From positions 1 through 64,000 of the forward strand of contig DATEOC010000082.1 in NCBI GenBank assembly GCA_035274425.1: a DNA stretch of 64,000 nt. Direction: 5' to 3'. The notes under the pieces were generated by a model that searched no databases, was not told the origin of the DNA, and saw only the letters and a program-made list of their open reading frames with translations. This stretch comes from JADMIH01 sp035274425. GTDB taxonomy: Bacteria > Chloroflexota > Chloroflexia > QHBQ01 > JADMIH01. Position 1 is the first letter of the stretch; the number at the start of each line of letters is the position of its first letter. Both the position numbers and the translations under genes were made by a program. Shown piece by piece: positions 32,902-40,524 of the stretch.

Positions 32902-33432
32902 CTACTTCCGATCAATCGCCCGCGTGCCACCCCAGCGGCTGCTTATCTGGTCGTCGTAGCGGTCGGCGGTCATTACTACGGCCATGACGGACGCCTTTAG
33001 CTCTGGCTTATCGGCGCTGGAGCCAACTATGGAGTGCTCGAAGAAAACGTCGTTATCGCTGTCGAGGCCGAACGCGCCGAAGCGCATGGTGTCGTTCTCG
33101 CGCAGGAGGAAGTAGAGAAGCTCCTGCGTCATCTCCACCCCCGTCACAACCCAGGAGCGGGTGGTGACTACCGAGTCGTCATCACCCCAGGGCATGACCG
33201 CCACCGACGAATAAGATGAGCCTACATATACGGCGAAAGAAGGGGAGTCGGTGCGGGGGGTAACGAAATCGCCAAATATCTCCTTCATCCAACCTTTTAC
33301 TTTGTTATAAGTCTCCTCCTGGGCCGCCGTCTGGAACTGCATGCCGCCTGATGGTGGGGCTGCCGGTGCTTCAGGGGTCGCGGGTGTAGTGGGTGCGCCT
33401 GTGCCATTGCCGCCGGGTGTAGAACCGTCCAT
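32902..33432 (-). CDS. YbjN-like protein
   Basis: A 176-residue cytoplasmic protein with a Pro/Ala/Thr-rich N-terminus (1-30) and a domain resembling YbjN/type III secretion chaperone folds: FAVYVGSSYSSVAVMPWGDD, TRSWVVTGVEMTQELLYFLL and FGLDSDNDVFFEHSIVG. YbjN-type proteins are thought to be chaperone-like or regulatory. Its ATG overlaps the stop of the Clp gene by one base (TAATG), so the two are translated together. This suggests it is an adaptor or partner of that ATPase, which is an inference. Confidence 0.68.
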   Translation of the reverse strand: MDGSTPGGNGTGAPTTPATPEAPAAPPSGGMQFQTAAQEETYNKVKGWMKEIFGDFVTPRTDSPSFAVYVGSSYSSVAVMPWGDDDSVVTTRSWVVTGVEMTQELLYFLLRENDTMRFGAFGLDSDNDVFFEHSIVGSSADKPELKASVMAVVMTADRYDDQISSRWGGTRAIDRK

Positions 33433-35681
33433 TACTCTTTTCCTCCTTCTTTGGGTTGGTCGGGATTAATCGTATCGATCTTTATCTGGTCTCCTTCGTA
33501 TTTGACTATCAGCGACTTCACCTCCTTCTGGCTCGGCGCGGGCAGGTACTTGACGAGGAGGGGACTCAGCCGCTCATCGACCAACCGCTCCCATTCGCGC
33601 TGATTGCTGTGGGCACTATGTTGCTCCAGTAGCCACTGGATTAGGCTCTCGTCCCAGTGCAGAGAGACGCCGCGCTTGCTGTAGCGCTCCGAGAGGTCGG
33701 GCAGGAGGTATTTTTCGAGGTGGCGGCGACCGGCCTCCCCTTCCACCGGCACCTCGGAGCAAACCAGGTCCACCTGGCTGGCTAGCTCGTCACCCAGCAC
33801 CTGCGCGATGCCCGATTGGACGTCGGCGGCCCTGGAAGCGGCCTCCCCTTCCCCACGCCTGAAACCGAAGGGGCGCACCGAACCCGCATCAAGGTGGGCG
33901 GTGAGGAGCACTACAGTGTCGCTTAGATAGATGTTCTTGCCGCGCGCCTCCGCTACGAAGCCGTCCGATAGGGCCTGGGTCATCACCGCCAACACTGCGG
34001 GGTGGCAGGCGTCTATATTTTCGCAGCGCAGGACACACCAGGGCATCTGGGCGACCCTGTGGAGGGGTAGGCTGTCGCTGTAACCGACGTAGCCTGGGGG
34101 CGCGCCGATGAGGGAGGTCACGTCGGCGGGGTGGACGAAGCGACTGAAATCTATCGCCACTACGCGGTCCTCCGAGCCGAAAAGCTCCTTCGCCATTATC
34201 GCGCTCAAGACCTCGTCGGCATCGGCGGCATCTCCTATGAGCAGGACTATGGCGTTTGGCCGCGACAGGCGCAGGTCGAGGCCACGCATGGTTACTTCGA
34301 GGCGGTTGATGAGAGCATCTACGTCTTCGGGCTTGAGGAGGTCACGCTCAGCCAGCTTCTCACGGAGCGAAGCGAGCCTATCACCCAGGTCGAGAGGCAT
34401 GCCAACCATGCGCTCGACTACCGCTCTCGCGTCCGATAGCTCGACGCTAGACTTGTCGTGGGTGATGGCGTAGGCGACGCACTGCTCAAGGAGGTCCACC
34501 GCTTTGTCGGGGAAGTGGCGATTACGCATGAAGTTCTGGGCGAACTCTACGAGGGTGGATAGCACCTCGTCGGGTATCTCCACCTTGCGCAGCTTCGACA
34601 GGTCGTCGCGCAGGGAGTAGAGGATTTCGAGGGTCTGCTCCGGGGTAAGCTCCTGCACGCGCACGGGCTGGAAGCGGCGCTCAAGGGCGGCGTCCGGCTC
34701 GATGTAGCGGCGGTACTCGTCGTCGGTGGTGGCGGCTATGCAGGCGAGGTCGCCGCGCGCCAGGGCGGGCTTGAGGAGGCTGGCGACGTCGCCGCTGCCG
34801 ACGGCACCGCCCGCGCCTATCATGGAGTGCAGTTCGTCTATGAAGAGGAGGATGCCGTCCTGGGAGGCCTCGGCCAGGATGGCTTTCATGCGCTTCTCTA
34901 GCTCGCCTACGACGCTCGCTCCCGCAACGAGGGTGGAGGGTTGGAGGCCAATCAGGCGCACGCCTTTCAGCTCGTCGGGCACGCGCCCCTCGACTATGCG
35001 TTGCGCCAGCCCCTCTACGACGGCGGTCTTGCCGACGCCCGCTGGCCCCACAAGCACGGGGTTGCGCTTCGTGCGGCGGCAGAGGGTCTCGGTCATTAGC
35101 TCCACTTCCTGGTCGCGCCCAATCACGGTGGGGAGCTTGCCCTCGGCAGCCTGCCGCGTGAGGTCACGCCCGTACTGCTCAAGGGTGGGGGTGGGACGCC
35201 TGGCGCGGGGCTGGTAGTTAGGACTGAGGACTGAGGACTGAGGACTGAGGGAGGCTGTGCCTGGATCGGGGGCGGTTGAGGAGGTTGTGGATTGCACGGC
35301 GGCGAATCCGGCGGGGGAAGGCTCGACCAGTTCGTAGCCCGCGGCGGTGAGGATGACGGCGGCGAGGTCGCGTTCGGTAGCTTGCTCTTTGCCCCTCGCT
35401 TTGGCGCGCTCGACGGCTTGCGCGGTGGCGGTGACTTCATCTAGGGGCGCGCCCGCCTTGCCGGAGCTAAGCTGCTCGCGGAGGTACTTTTGCAGGGAGA
35501 CTAGCTCAAGGCCACGTGCCATGTCCTCGGCCATCGGCCCGTGGCGCATTATCAATTCAAGGAGCCAGTGGTTCGCGCCCAGAAGCGGGTAGCCGGCTTC
35601 TTTCTGCCTCTGCAACGCGCCCGCGACGATGCGCTGCGCGCCGGGGTTGAGCGTCTGGACGGCCTGGGTCTCTTCCGGCAT
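33432..35681 (-). CDS. ClpC/ClpA-like ATPase with degenerate second AAA domain
   Basis: Residues 1-120 resemble a diverged Clp N-domain. The first AAA domain is complete: Walker A GPAGVGKT (212-219), Walker B ILLFIDEL (277-284), sensor IAATTDDEYRRYIEPDAALERRF. The second domain keeps the pore loop APPGYVGY (527-534), but its Walker A is replaced by LLIGDAADADE (480-490, no Lys) and Walker B reads VLRCENIDACHP (550-561, Asp lost), so it should not bind or hydrolyse ATP normally. No ClpP-binding IGF-type loop was found. A heptamer array (35221-35248) encodes part of the linker before the first AAA domain (SPQSSVLSPN). GGAGAGATAA precedes the ATG. Confidence 0.86.
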   Translation of the reverse strand: MPEETQAVQTLNPGAQRIVAGALQRQKEAGYPLLGANHWLLELIMRHGPMAEDMARGLELVSLQKYLREQLSSGKAGAPLDEVTATAQAVERAKARGKEQATERDLAAVILTAAGYELVEPSPAGFAAVQSTTSSTAPDPGTASLSPQSSVLSPNYQPRARRPTPTLEQYGRDLTRQAAEGKLPTVIGRDQEVELMTETLCRRTKRNPVLVGPAGVGKTAVVEGLAQRIVEGRVPDELKGVRLIGLQPSTLVAGASVVGELEKRMKAILAEASQDGILLFIDELHSMIGAGGAVGSGDVASLLKPALARGDLACIAATTDDEYRRYIEPDAALERRFQPVRVQELTPEQTLEILYSLRDDLSKLRKVEIPDEVLSTLVEFAQNFMRNRHFPDKAVDLLEQCVAYAITHDKSSVELSDARAVVERMVGMPLDLGDRLASLREKLAERDLLKPEDVDALINRLEVTMRGLDLRLSRPNAIVLLIGDAADADEVLSAIMAKELFGSEDRVVAIDFSRFVHPADVTSLIGAPPGYVGYSDSLPLHRVAQMPWCVLRCENIDACHPAVLAVMTQALSDGFVAEARGKNIYLSDTVVLLTAHLDAGSVRPFGFRRGEGEAASRAADVQSGIAQVLGDELASQVDLVCSEVPVEGEAGRRHLEKYLLPDLSERYSKRGVSLHWDESLIQWLLEQHSAHSNQREWERLVDERLSPLLVKYLPAPSQKEVKSLIVKYEGDQIKIDTINPDQPKEGGKE
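35221..35248. repeat. Heptamer array (GGACTGA)4 inside the Clp gene
   Basis: Four perfect copies, translated on the minus strand in the linker between the N-domain and first AAA domain. Unit and peptide match the array at the start of the ligase-like gene (19932-19961). Confidence 0.94.
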
Positions 35682-35866
35682 TTATCTCTCCTGGCAGGGT
35701 CCCGAAGGTAGGTAGCATGTAGGGGCATGGCGTGCCGTGCCCCCACGGCGAGTACGATAGGCAAGATATGACCCAGGAGAAGGTAGCGCCTGGGCTTTGG
35801 GATTATAGCACCCGTTTGGGGGGATGTCAAACAGTGAGTTGGTGGTCAGAGGTCAGGTGGAGCAAA

Positions 35867-35906
35867 CCTAACCTCCGATAGACTCTCCTTAACAGCGGAG
35901 GTTAGG
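35867..35906. ncRNA. Stem-loop 1 with loop AGACTCTCCTTAAC
   Basis: Perfect 11-base arms CCTAACCTCCG / CGGAGGTTAGG; the loop contains AGACTCTCCTTAAC. Compare stem-loop 2. It may be a structured leader RNA or a protein-binding DNA site. The type label is tentative. Confidence 0.35.
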
Positions 35907-35945
35907 TGCTAAGGGGGAGTGTGCTTCTGATGTTGGTTGAATCTT

Positions 35946-35979
35946 ATCTTGAAACAGACTTCTCTTAACGTTTCAAGAT
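35946..35979. ncRNA. Stem-loop 2 with loop AGACTTCTCTTAAC
   Basis: Perfect 10-base arms ATCTTGAAAC / GTTTCAAGAT; the 14-base loop is AGACTTCTCTTAAC, identical at 11 of 14 positions to the loop motif of stem-loop 1, although the stems are unrelated. The type label is tentative. Confidence 0.35.
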
Positions 35980-36029
35980 TAGTTTGTAGCCCTCACCTCT
36001 AGGCCGAGCGCTTACGCGGCAGGATTCTA

Positions 36030-39000
36030 TTACGCCAAAGCATTCAGTATCTGTTCCGATGCGAGGCGCTGAGGAGAGCCATCGCCAGGCTCGCGGCTGC
36101 GGGCGAGACGTTCAGCTTCCAACAGGAGGATGCCTTCGGGTATGGGGGAAATGGTGTCGGGACGCGGAGTACCTATGTCGTTTGTGCCTGTGTGCCACCA
36201 TTCTGCCAGTGCCTCTAGCATCTTGCGACCTTCTTCTCCCCGCTCAAGGCAGTGTGGGATGATAGGACGTAGAGGCGTGCCGTGCTCCCTACCGGAGAGG
36301 GCTTCGTACAGGAGGAAGCGATTGAAGCGCAGGGCGTACACGAGAGCCTGCTTGTAGTAGCCTAGCGCAGCCTCGAACCCGCTGCCCCACTCCTCTATAT
36401 GCCCGTCCCACGCGATGTGCCCTTGCGTGAGGCGAAGGGAGGCGAGGTGGTCATTGTACTCGTACTGCTGGGCAAGTTGTTCGGCTTGGGTGAGGAGTGG
36501 GGGGATGGAGGCGTATTGCTGCTGGGCGTGCTTGACACGAATGAGTCCGACAACGGTTCCACATTCAAAATAGGGGCGACTTTGTCTCGATCTCGGATCA
36601 GCAGGACGAAGATAATAGTCTAAAGCATTATCCAGGGCTTGTGACATTTGGATATTATTTGCAGCCGAAATAGCGCGTATCTCATGCAATGTGCCCAGCC
36701 AAGTCAGCAATTCAGGCACACCAGCCAAATCTCTAACTGTTATCTTTGACTGGAGTGCCAAAGTAAGGCGATCCTCAGCTTCCTCCAATTTGCCATTCCT
36801 GAGTAAACCTATCCCGTAAAACCCCAATACAGAACCTGTGTGCTGGTTGAGTTGGAAGTCCTTCATAACTTTCACCGCTTCAGTAAAGTACACTTCGGCT
36901 TCTTGTATATTGCCTTGCATTGCTTTTACATAAGTTAAGGTCCTGAGTATCAAAGCTTGCCTGTCCCGCCACCAATACTCGAACTCGCGTATTCTGGTCA
37001 TCTCATTGAGCAAACTCTTCAATATATCCTCAGATTGAGAGTAGCGACCCATCCATATAAGAGGGACCGTTACTGCTTCCTTGAAGTCCACCTTCAACAT
37101 AGGATGTTTTTTGTATACTTCTGCTTTCTCCGCAAGGAGTTGTTCGTAATCAAATAGTGCTGAATAGCCCTCGTACAAATAGCGAATGATCAGATATTGC
37201 CTTAAGCGCGTTCCTGTATATTCATCATCACCCTTCTCGATAAGTTCAATGGCCTGTTGATAATATCTCGAACCGGTTTCAGCATCACCAAGGCGACGAT
37301 GAACCTCCCCAAGAGTCCATAAGCTCTGAATTAGCTTCGGATCGAGCTCAACCCCTTGATTGAGACTTCGATGAAGAATAGAGATAACTCTTAACCCACC
37401 CTCATCGTCTTCGAGCTCACTTCTGGGAGACATGATTTCGCCAAGGTCGCATAGCGCATAGGCACGTAACTTTGGTTCCGCATGTTCACTCTTATCTATA
37501 ATTCGATATACATTTGCCGCACTATCTCTATGATTCTCTAAATGTTCTAGCCGTGCGATGTAATATTTCAGCCACAATCGACTGTTTTCCTGACTAAATT
37601 GGTTAGCATAACTGTCAATATCGTTGACCAATGCTTGTAAGCGGTTGATGAACCTATTCCGCACTAACTCTTCAGCCATATTCTGAAACGCCGTAATTCC
37701 GCTGACCTCATCCGCTCGTATACGATGGTATAGTAGCTCTAGCTCATAGTTGCTCCGGTCTGAGGCAGTACCCGCCGCTAGCGCTTGTTCATAGAACTGC
37801 ATGGCTTTAGCGTTCAATTCTCGATAGTGGGCAGGGCTACGCCAGTTTAATTCCTCATTCATTGCCACCCATACCGTATCATGTAAAGCAATGCCATCCG
37901 AACGTACCTTAATGAAGTCGAACGCCCGCACTTGGTCGAAGATAGCAGCAACGTCAGCTTGGTCTAACATATAAGCTAGATTGTCCTCGTTTACAACTCG
38001 CAAGATGGCACAAACTTCCAGAGCTTCACGTAGATTCTCTGCAACCCGCTCTTTGATGGTCTTCAGCAATTGCTGGATAACTCTTTTGCCCTCGGCAGAA
38101 CGCGTCATGTCAATGCCTGTTACTTCTCCTTGCGCCGCAAGCTCAGCAAACATTGACAAGATGAGGGGGTGCCCGTCGGTGCGGTCTGCCAGGTTGGTTG
38201 CAACCTGCGTGTCGGTGACCCCTTTCCTCTCCAGGTACTGCCGTGACTCGTGGTGCGAAAAGAGGGGAAGTTCAAGCTGCCACATCAGGCTTGAGTACTT
38301 CTGCCAGCCCCTCCCTTCTAGAGAATCGCGTCCGGCGAGCACAATCAGAGTCCGCTCCCCTAATTTCGGTAGGAGACGTTCACGTACCCATTCATCGAAA
38401 GTGCCTATAAGCTCATATGTATCGAACATCAATACGAAGCGGTACTTCTCGGAGATGGGTTGTAGGTCGGCCAAGAGACGGTTCGTCAGTTCCTCCTCTG
38501 GCTTCATCCAGAAGTCGCCTTCCTTGCGTCCGACTACGCCATAGATAGTGCTGATAGCAGCCTCTACCTGCTCCGGGCTGGCGAGCATTTCAGCAATAGG
38601 CTCACCAATGAAAGGCATCCCTTTTATGAGCGAGCTTATCCCACGAGAGAGGGTCTGTAACGTCCCCTTAGGGATATTCTCACTCTTCCGCAGGCGGTCC
38701 TCTATCTCCTGGCGCAGCTTCAACCCCGCCTCGAAATTGGGGAACTCCATACGCGGAGAAAGCTGCTCATATATGGCAGTCAGGAAATCGAGTATGCCCT
38801 TGTGCGATTGCAGATCAAGGCGCACCATCAGTACCGGCTCGTCCCACTTCAGCCTATCCGACTCCTCATCATACTCTTCGGTCAGAGCCTGAAATTGTGC
38901 CAGGAGACGGCTCTTACCGATACCTCCGATACCATGTATGCCCAGCACTACCAAGGAAGCGAGGCGCTTGAGCGGTATGAGCGACTGGACCCTCTGGCGT

Positions 39001-39134
39001 GTATCCTCTCCCAATTCGGGCAGGACTTTCTGCCGATCCAGGGGCAAGAGCACGCGGAAGAGGTCAAGCTGAGCCTGGCGACCTGTGAAGTCTGCCTGCT
39101 GTGCCTCTGCTAGCCAATCACCGATGGGTGACAT
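36030..39134 (-). CDS. STAND-type NTPase with C-terminal helical repeats
   Basis: A 1034-residue signal-transduction NTPase. After a short N-terminus, the P-loop is GIHGIGGIGKSRLL (65-78), with a Walker B-like FVLMFDTYELIG (about 234-245), RTLIVLAGRDSLEG and the GHPLILSMFAEL motif that marks STAND/NACHT-like families. From about residue 480 the chain is tetratricopeptide-like helical repeats (RLGDAETGSRYYQQAIELIE, GNIQEAEVYFTEAVKVM, GKLEEAEDRLTLAL) that would sense a partner. No catalytic effector domain is visible. GCAGGAGAGG precedes the ATG. The central part looks AT-richer than its neighbours. The family includes regulators and anti-phage sensors; which applies here is unknown. Confidence 0.82.
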   Translation of the reverse strand: MSPIGDWLAEAQQADFTGRQAQLDLFRVLLPLDRQKVLPELGEDTRQRVQSLIPLKRLASLVVLGIHGIGGIGKSRLLAQFQALTEEYDEESDRLKWDEPVLMVRLDLQSHKGILDFLTAIYEQLSPRMEFPNFEAGLKLRQEIEDRLRKSENIPKGTLQTLSRGISSLIKGMPFIGEPIAEMLASPEQVEAAISTIYGVVGRKEGDFWMKPEEELTNRLLADLQPISEKYRFVLMFDTYELIGTFDEWVRERLLPKLGERTLIVLAGRDSLEGRGWQKYSSLMWQLELPLFSHHESRQYLERKGVTDTQVATNLADRTDGHPLILSMFAELAAQGEVTGIDMTRSAEGKRVIQQLLKTIKERVAENLREALEVCAILRVVNEDNLAYMLDQADVAAIFDQVRAFDFIKVRSDGIALHDTVWVAMNEELNWRSPAHYRELNAKAMQFYEQALAAGTASDRSNYELELLYHRIRADEVSGITAFQNMAEELVRNRFINRLQALVNDIDSYANQFSQENSRLWLKYYIARLEHLENHRDSAANVYRIIDKSEHAEPKLRAYALCDLGEIMSPRSELEDDEGGLRVISILHRSLNQGVELDPKLIQSLWTLGEVHRRLGDAETGSRYYQQAIELIEKGDDEYTGTRLRQYLIIRYLYEGYSALFDYEQLLAEKAEVYKKHPMLKVDFKEAVTVPLIWMGRYSQSEDILKSLLNEMTRIREFEYWWRDRQALILRTLTYVKAMQGNIQEAEVYFTEAVKVMKDFQLNQHTGSVLGFYGIGLLRNGKLEEAEDRLTLALQSKITVRDLAGVPELLTWLGTLHEIRAISAANNIQMSQALDNALDYYLRPADPRSRQSRPYFECGTVVGLIRVKHAQQQYASIPPLLTQAEQLAQQYEYNDHLASLRLTQGHIAWDGHIEEWGSGFEAALGYYKQALVYALRFNRFLLYEALSGREHGTPLRPIIPHCLERGEEGRKMLEALAEWWHTGTNDIGTPRPDTISPIPEGILLLEAERLARSREPGDGSPQRLASEQILNALA

Positions 39135-39417
39135 TTAATACCTCTCCTGCTACTACAACCATAAAACGAAGCGACGACACGCCTATATACCAGTCACTGC
39201 ATAGTGCGCGGTCGGTAAGACCCGATTGGAAGCTAGACCTGCACGAACAGTTTAGTAGAATGAGTATATCATACGTGCTCGAATACGACTATTCGTCGCC
39301 GCGACCCACCATTTGCTACCTGCTGCTGTTCATGTCCAGGTAGAAGTGCTCGCCCGTGACTAGGCGTCTTGGAGTAGATAAGTGTGTAGAATTCGATAGA
39401 ACGGTAGCTGAGGGATG

Positions 39418-40521
39418 TCAAACGAAATCAGCACAGCCCAGGTCCACGTATGCGCCTGTGACGCAGGAGAGCTTCGGTACCCAGTAGGCATCGGTGGTGC
39501 CGTTATGCTGGTCCCAGATGGTCGAGAAGAGGAGGAGCGTAACCGATAGCTTGTAGTCCAGCATCAGTTCTTCCCAGCTATAATTAGCCACGCCGTGCTC
39601 GTGCAAGCGGGCGAGATAGCGGCGCAGCAGGCTCTCTTCCCTGTTATTCTCCCGTCGCTGCTCAGGGGTCCAGAAAGTAGCGAACATCCATGCAAGGTCC
39701 TGGGCAGGTAAGAATGCACTTGTGCTTTGGAAATCGACCAGAATGGCTGGCCCATCACCCTCTTTAGCACACAAGAACTGGATGAAATAGCAGTCTCCGT
39801 GGATCAGGGTGAGTCGCTCTAAGGTTTCTAATCGCGGCCCCAGGTAACGCTCCCATAGGGTGGGCAGACCCTGAAGGGCGCGCTCGTACAGCTCTATTTG
39901 CCCGGCGGGGAAGCGACTACCCACGTCGCACACAAAGCCCGCGAATTCCGTCTCGCGGCGTTGCACCCAGGCGCGGTAGTCCTCCTCTCCAGGAAACGAA
40001 GAGCTGGCGATGCCCGCACCGAGGGAGGGGTGCTCCCACCAGTAGGCATGAAATTGTGCGATGCAATCGACCATCTGCTCAAGCTGGCTCTGAGACGGCA
40101 TGGTGTCGCCCGCCAGTATCTGCGGCAAAGTTATCGTGGTCAAGTGAGTCTCGGAGAGGTCATCCAGAAGAAGGTGTGAGAGGCCGCTTTCTGGGTCGTG
40201 GGCAGCATCGTAGCACCTGATGATACATGATGGAGGGGGTGGACCAGCCCAAAGAACGTGGAAGAACTCGATCTCTAGAGCGCACGCTTCAAGCGCCCAG
40301 TCGATCTGCCTGGGCATCTTCAGAAACAAGCGGCCAGGCGCGGACGGAGGTGAGTACGCCGAATAAGATAGGGTGAGATACGAGAGGATAGAAGAGTTAC
40401 CTTCGACACTTCTAACCTGTACTGCCTCTACTTCGCCTTGAGGCAGCACCCCTTCGCGACATAGTATGGAGGTAAGCCAGGCAGGGGTCACCCGCTTTAC
40501 ATCTGTTACGACTTCGACCAC
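39418..40521 (-). CDS. Kinase-like phosphotransferase (APH/EcKinase-like fold)
   Basis: A 367-residue protein of the aminoglycoside phosphotransferase-like fold. Visible are LFLKMP with the ATP-binding Lys68, a helix with Glu83 (ALEIEFFHVL), LLLDDLSE, the catalytic loop LIHGDCYFIQFL (Asp243) and the metal-binding Asp263 in LVDFQS. In the catalytic loop the usual Asn five residues after Asp243 is Gln248, so activity may be altered. DFQSTSAFLPAQDLAWMFA is typical of the family. It starts three bases after the DNase II-like gene stop, in the same operon. The substrate could be a small molecule such as an antibiotic or sterol-like alcohol. Confidence 0.82.
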   Translation of the reverse strand: MVEVVTDVKRVTPAWLTSILCREGVLPQGEVEAVQVRSVEGNSSILSYLTLSYSAYSPPSAPGRLFLKMPRQIDWALEACALEIEFFHVLWAGPPPPSCIIRCYDAAHDPESGLSHLLLDDLSETHLTTITLPQILAGDTMPSQSQLEQMVDCIAQFHAYWWEHPSLGAGIASSSFPGEEDYRAWVQRRETEFAGFVCDVGSRFPAGQIELYERALQGLPTLWERYLGPRLETLERLTLIHGDCYFIQFLCAKEGDGPAILVDFQSTSAFLPAQDLAWMFATFWTPEQRRENNREESLLRRYLARLHEHGVANYSWEELMLDYKLSVTLLLFSTIWDQHNGTTDAYWVPKLSCVTGAYVDLGCADFV

Positions 40522-40524
40522 CTG

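Larger units (their letters stand above)
35682..36029. other. Intergenic region with twin hairpins
   Basis: Lies between the STAND-type gene and the Clp gene, both on the minus strand. It holds two stem-loops at 35867-35906 and 35946-35979 with unrelated stems and similar loops, and no gene that I can support. It should hold the Clp promoter and the terminator of the STAND gene. Confidence 0.55.

Noticed and set aside
32778..32930. N-terminal extension of the membrane protein at 32100
   Set aside because: It is translated from heptamer arrays and overlaps the upstream gene's 3' end; ATG 32777 gives a sensible protein.
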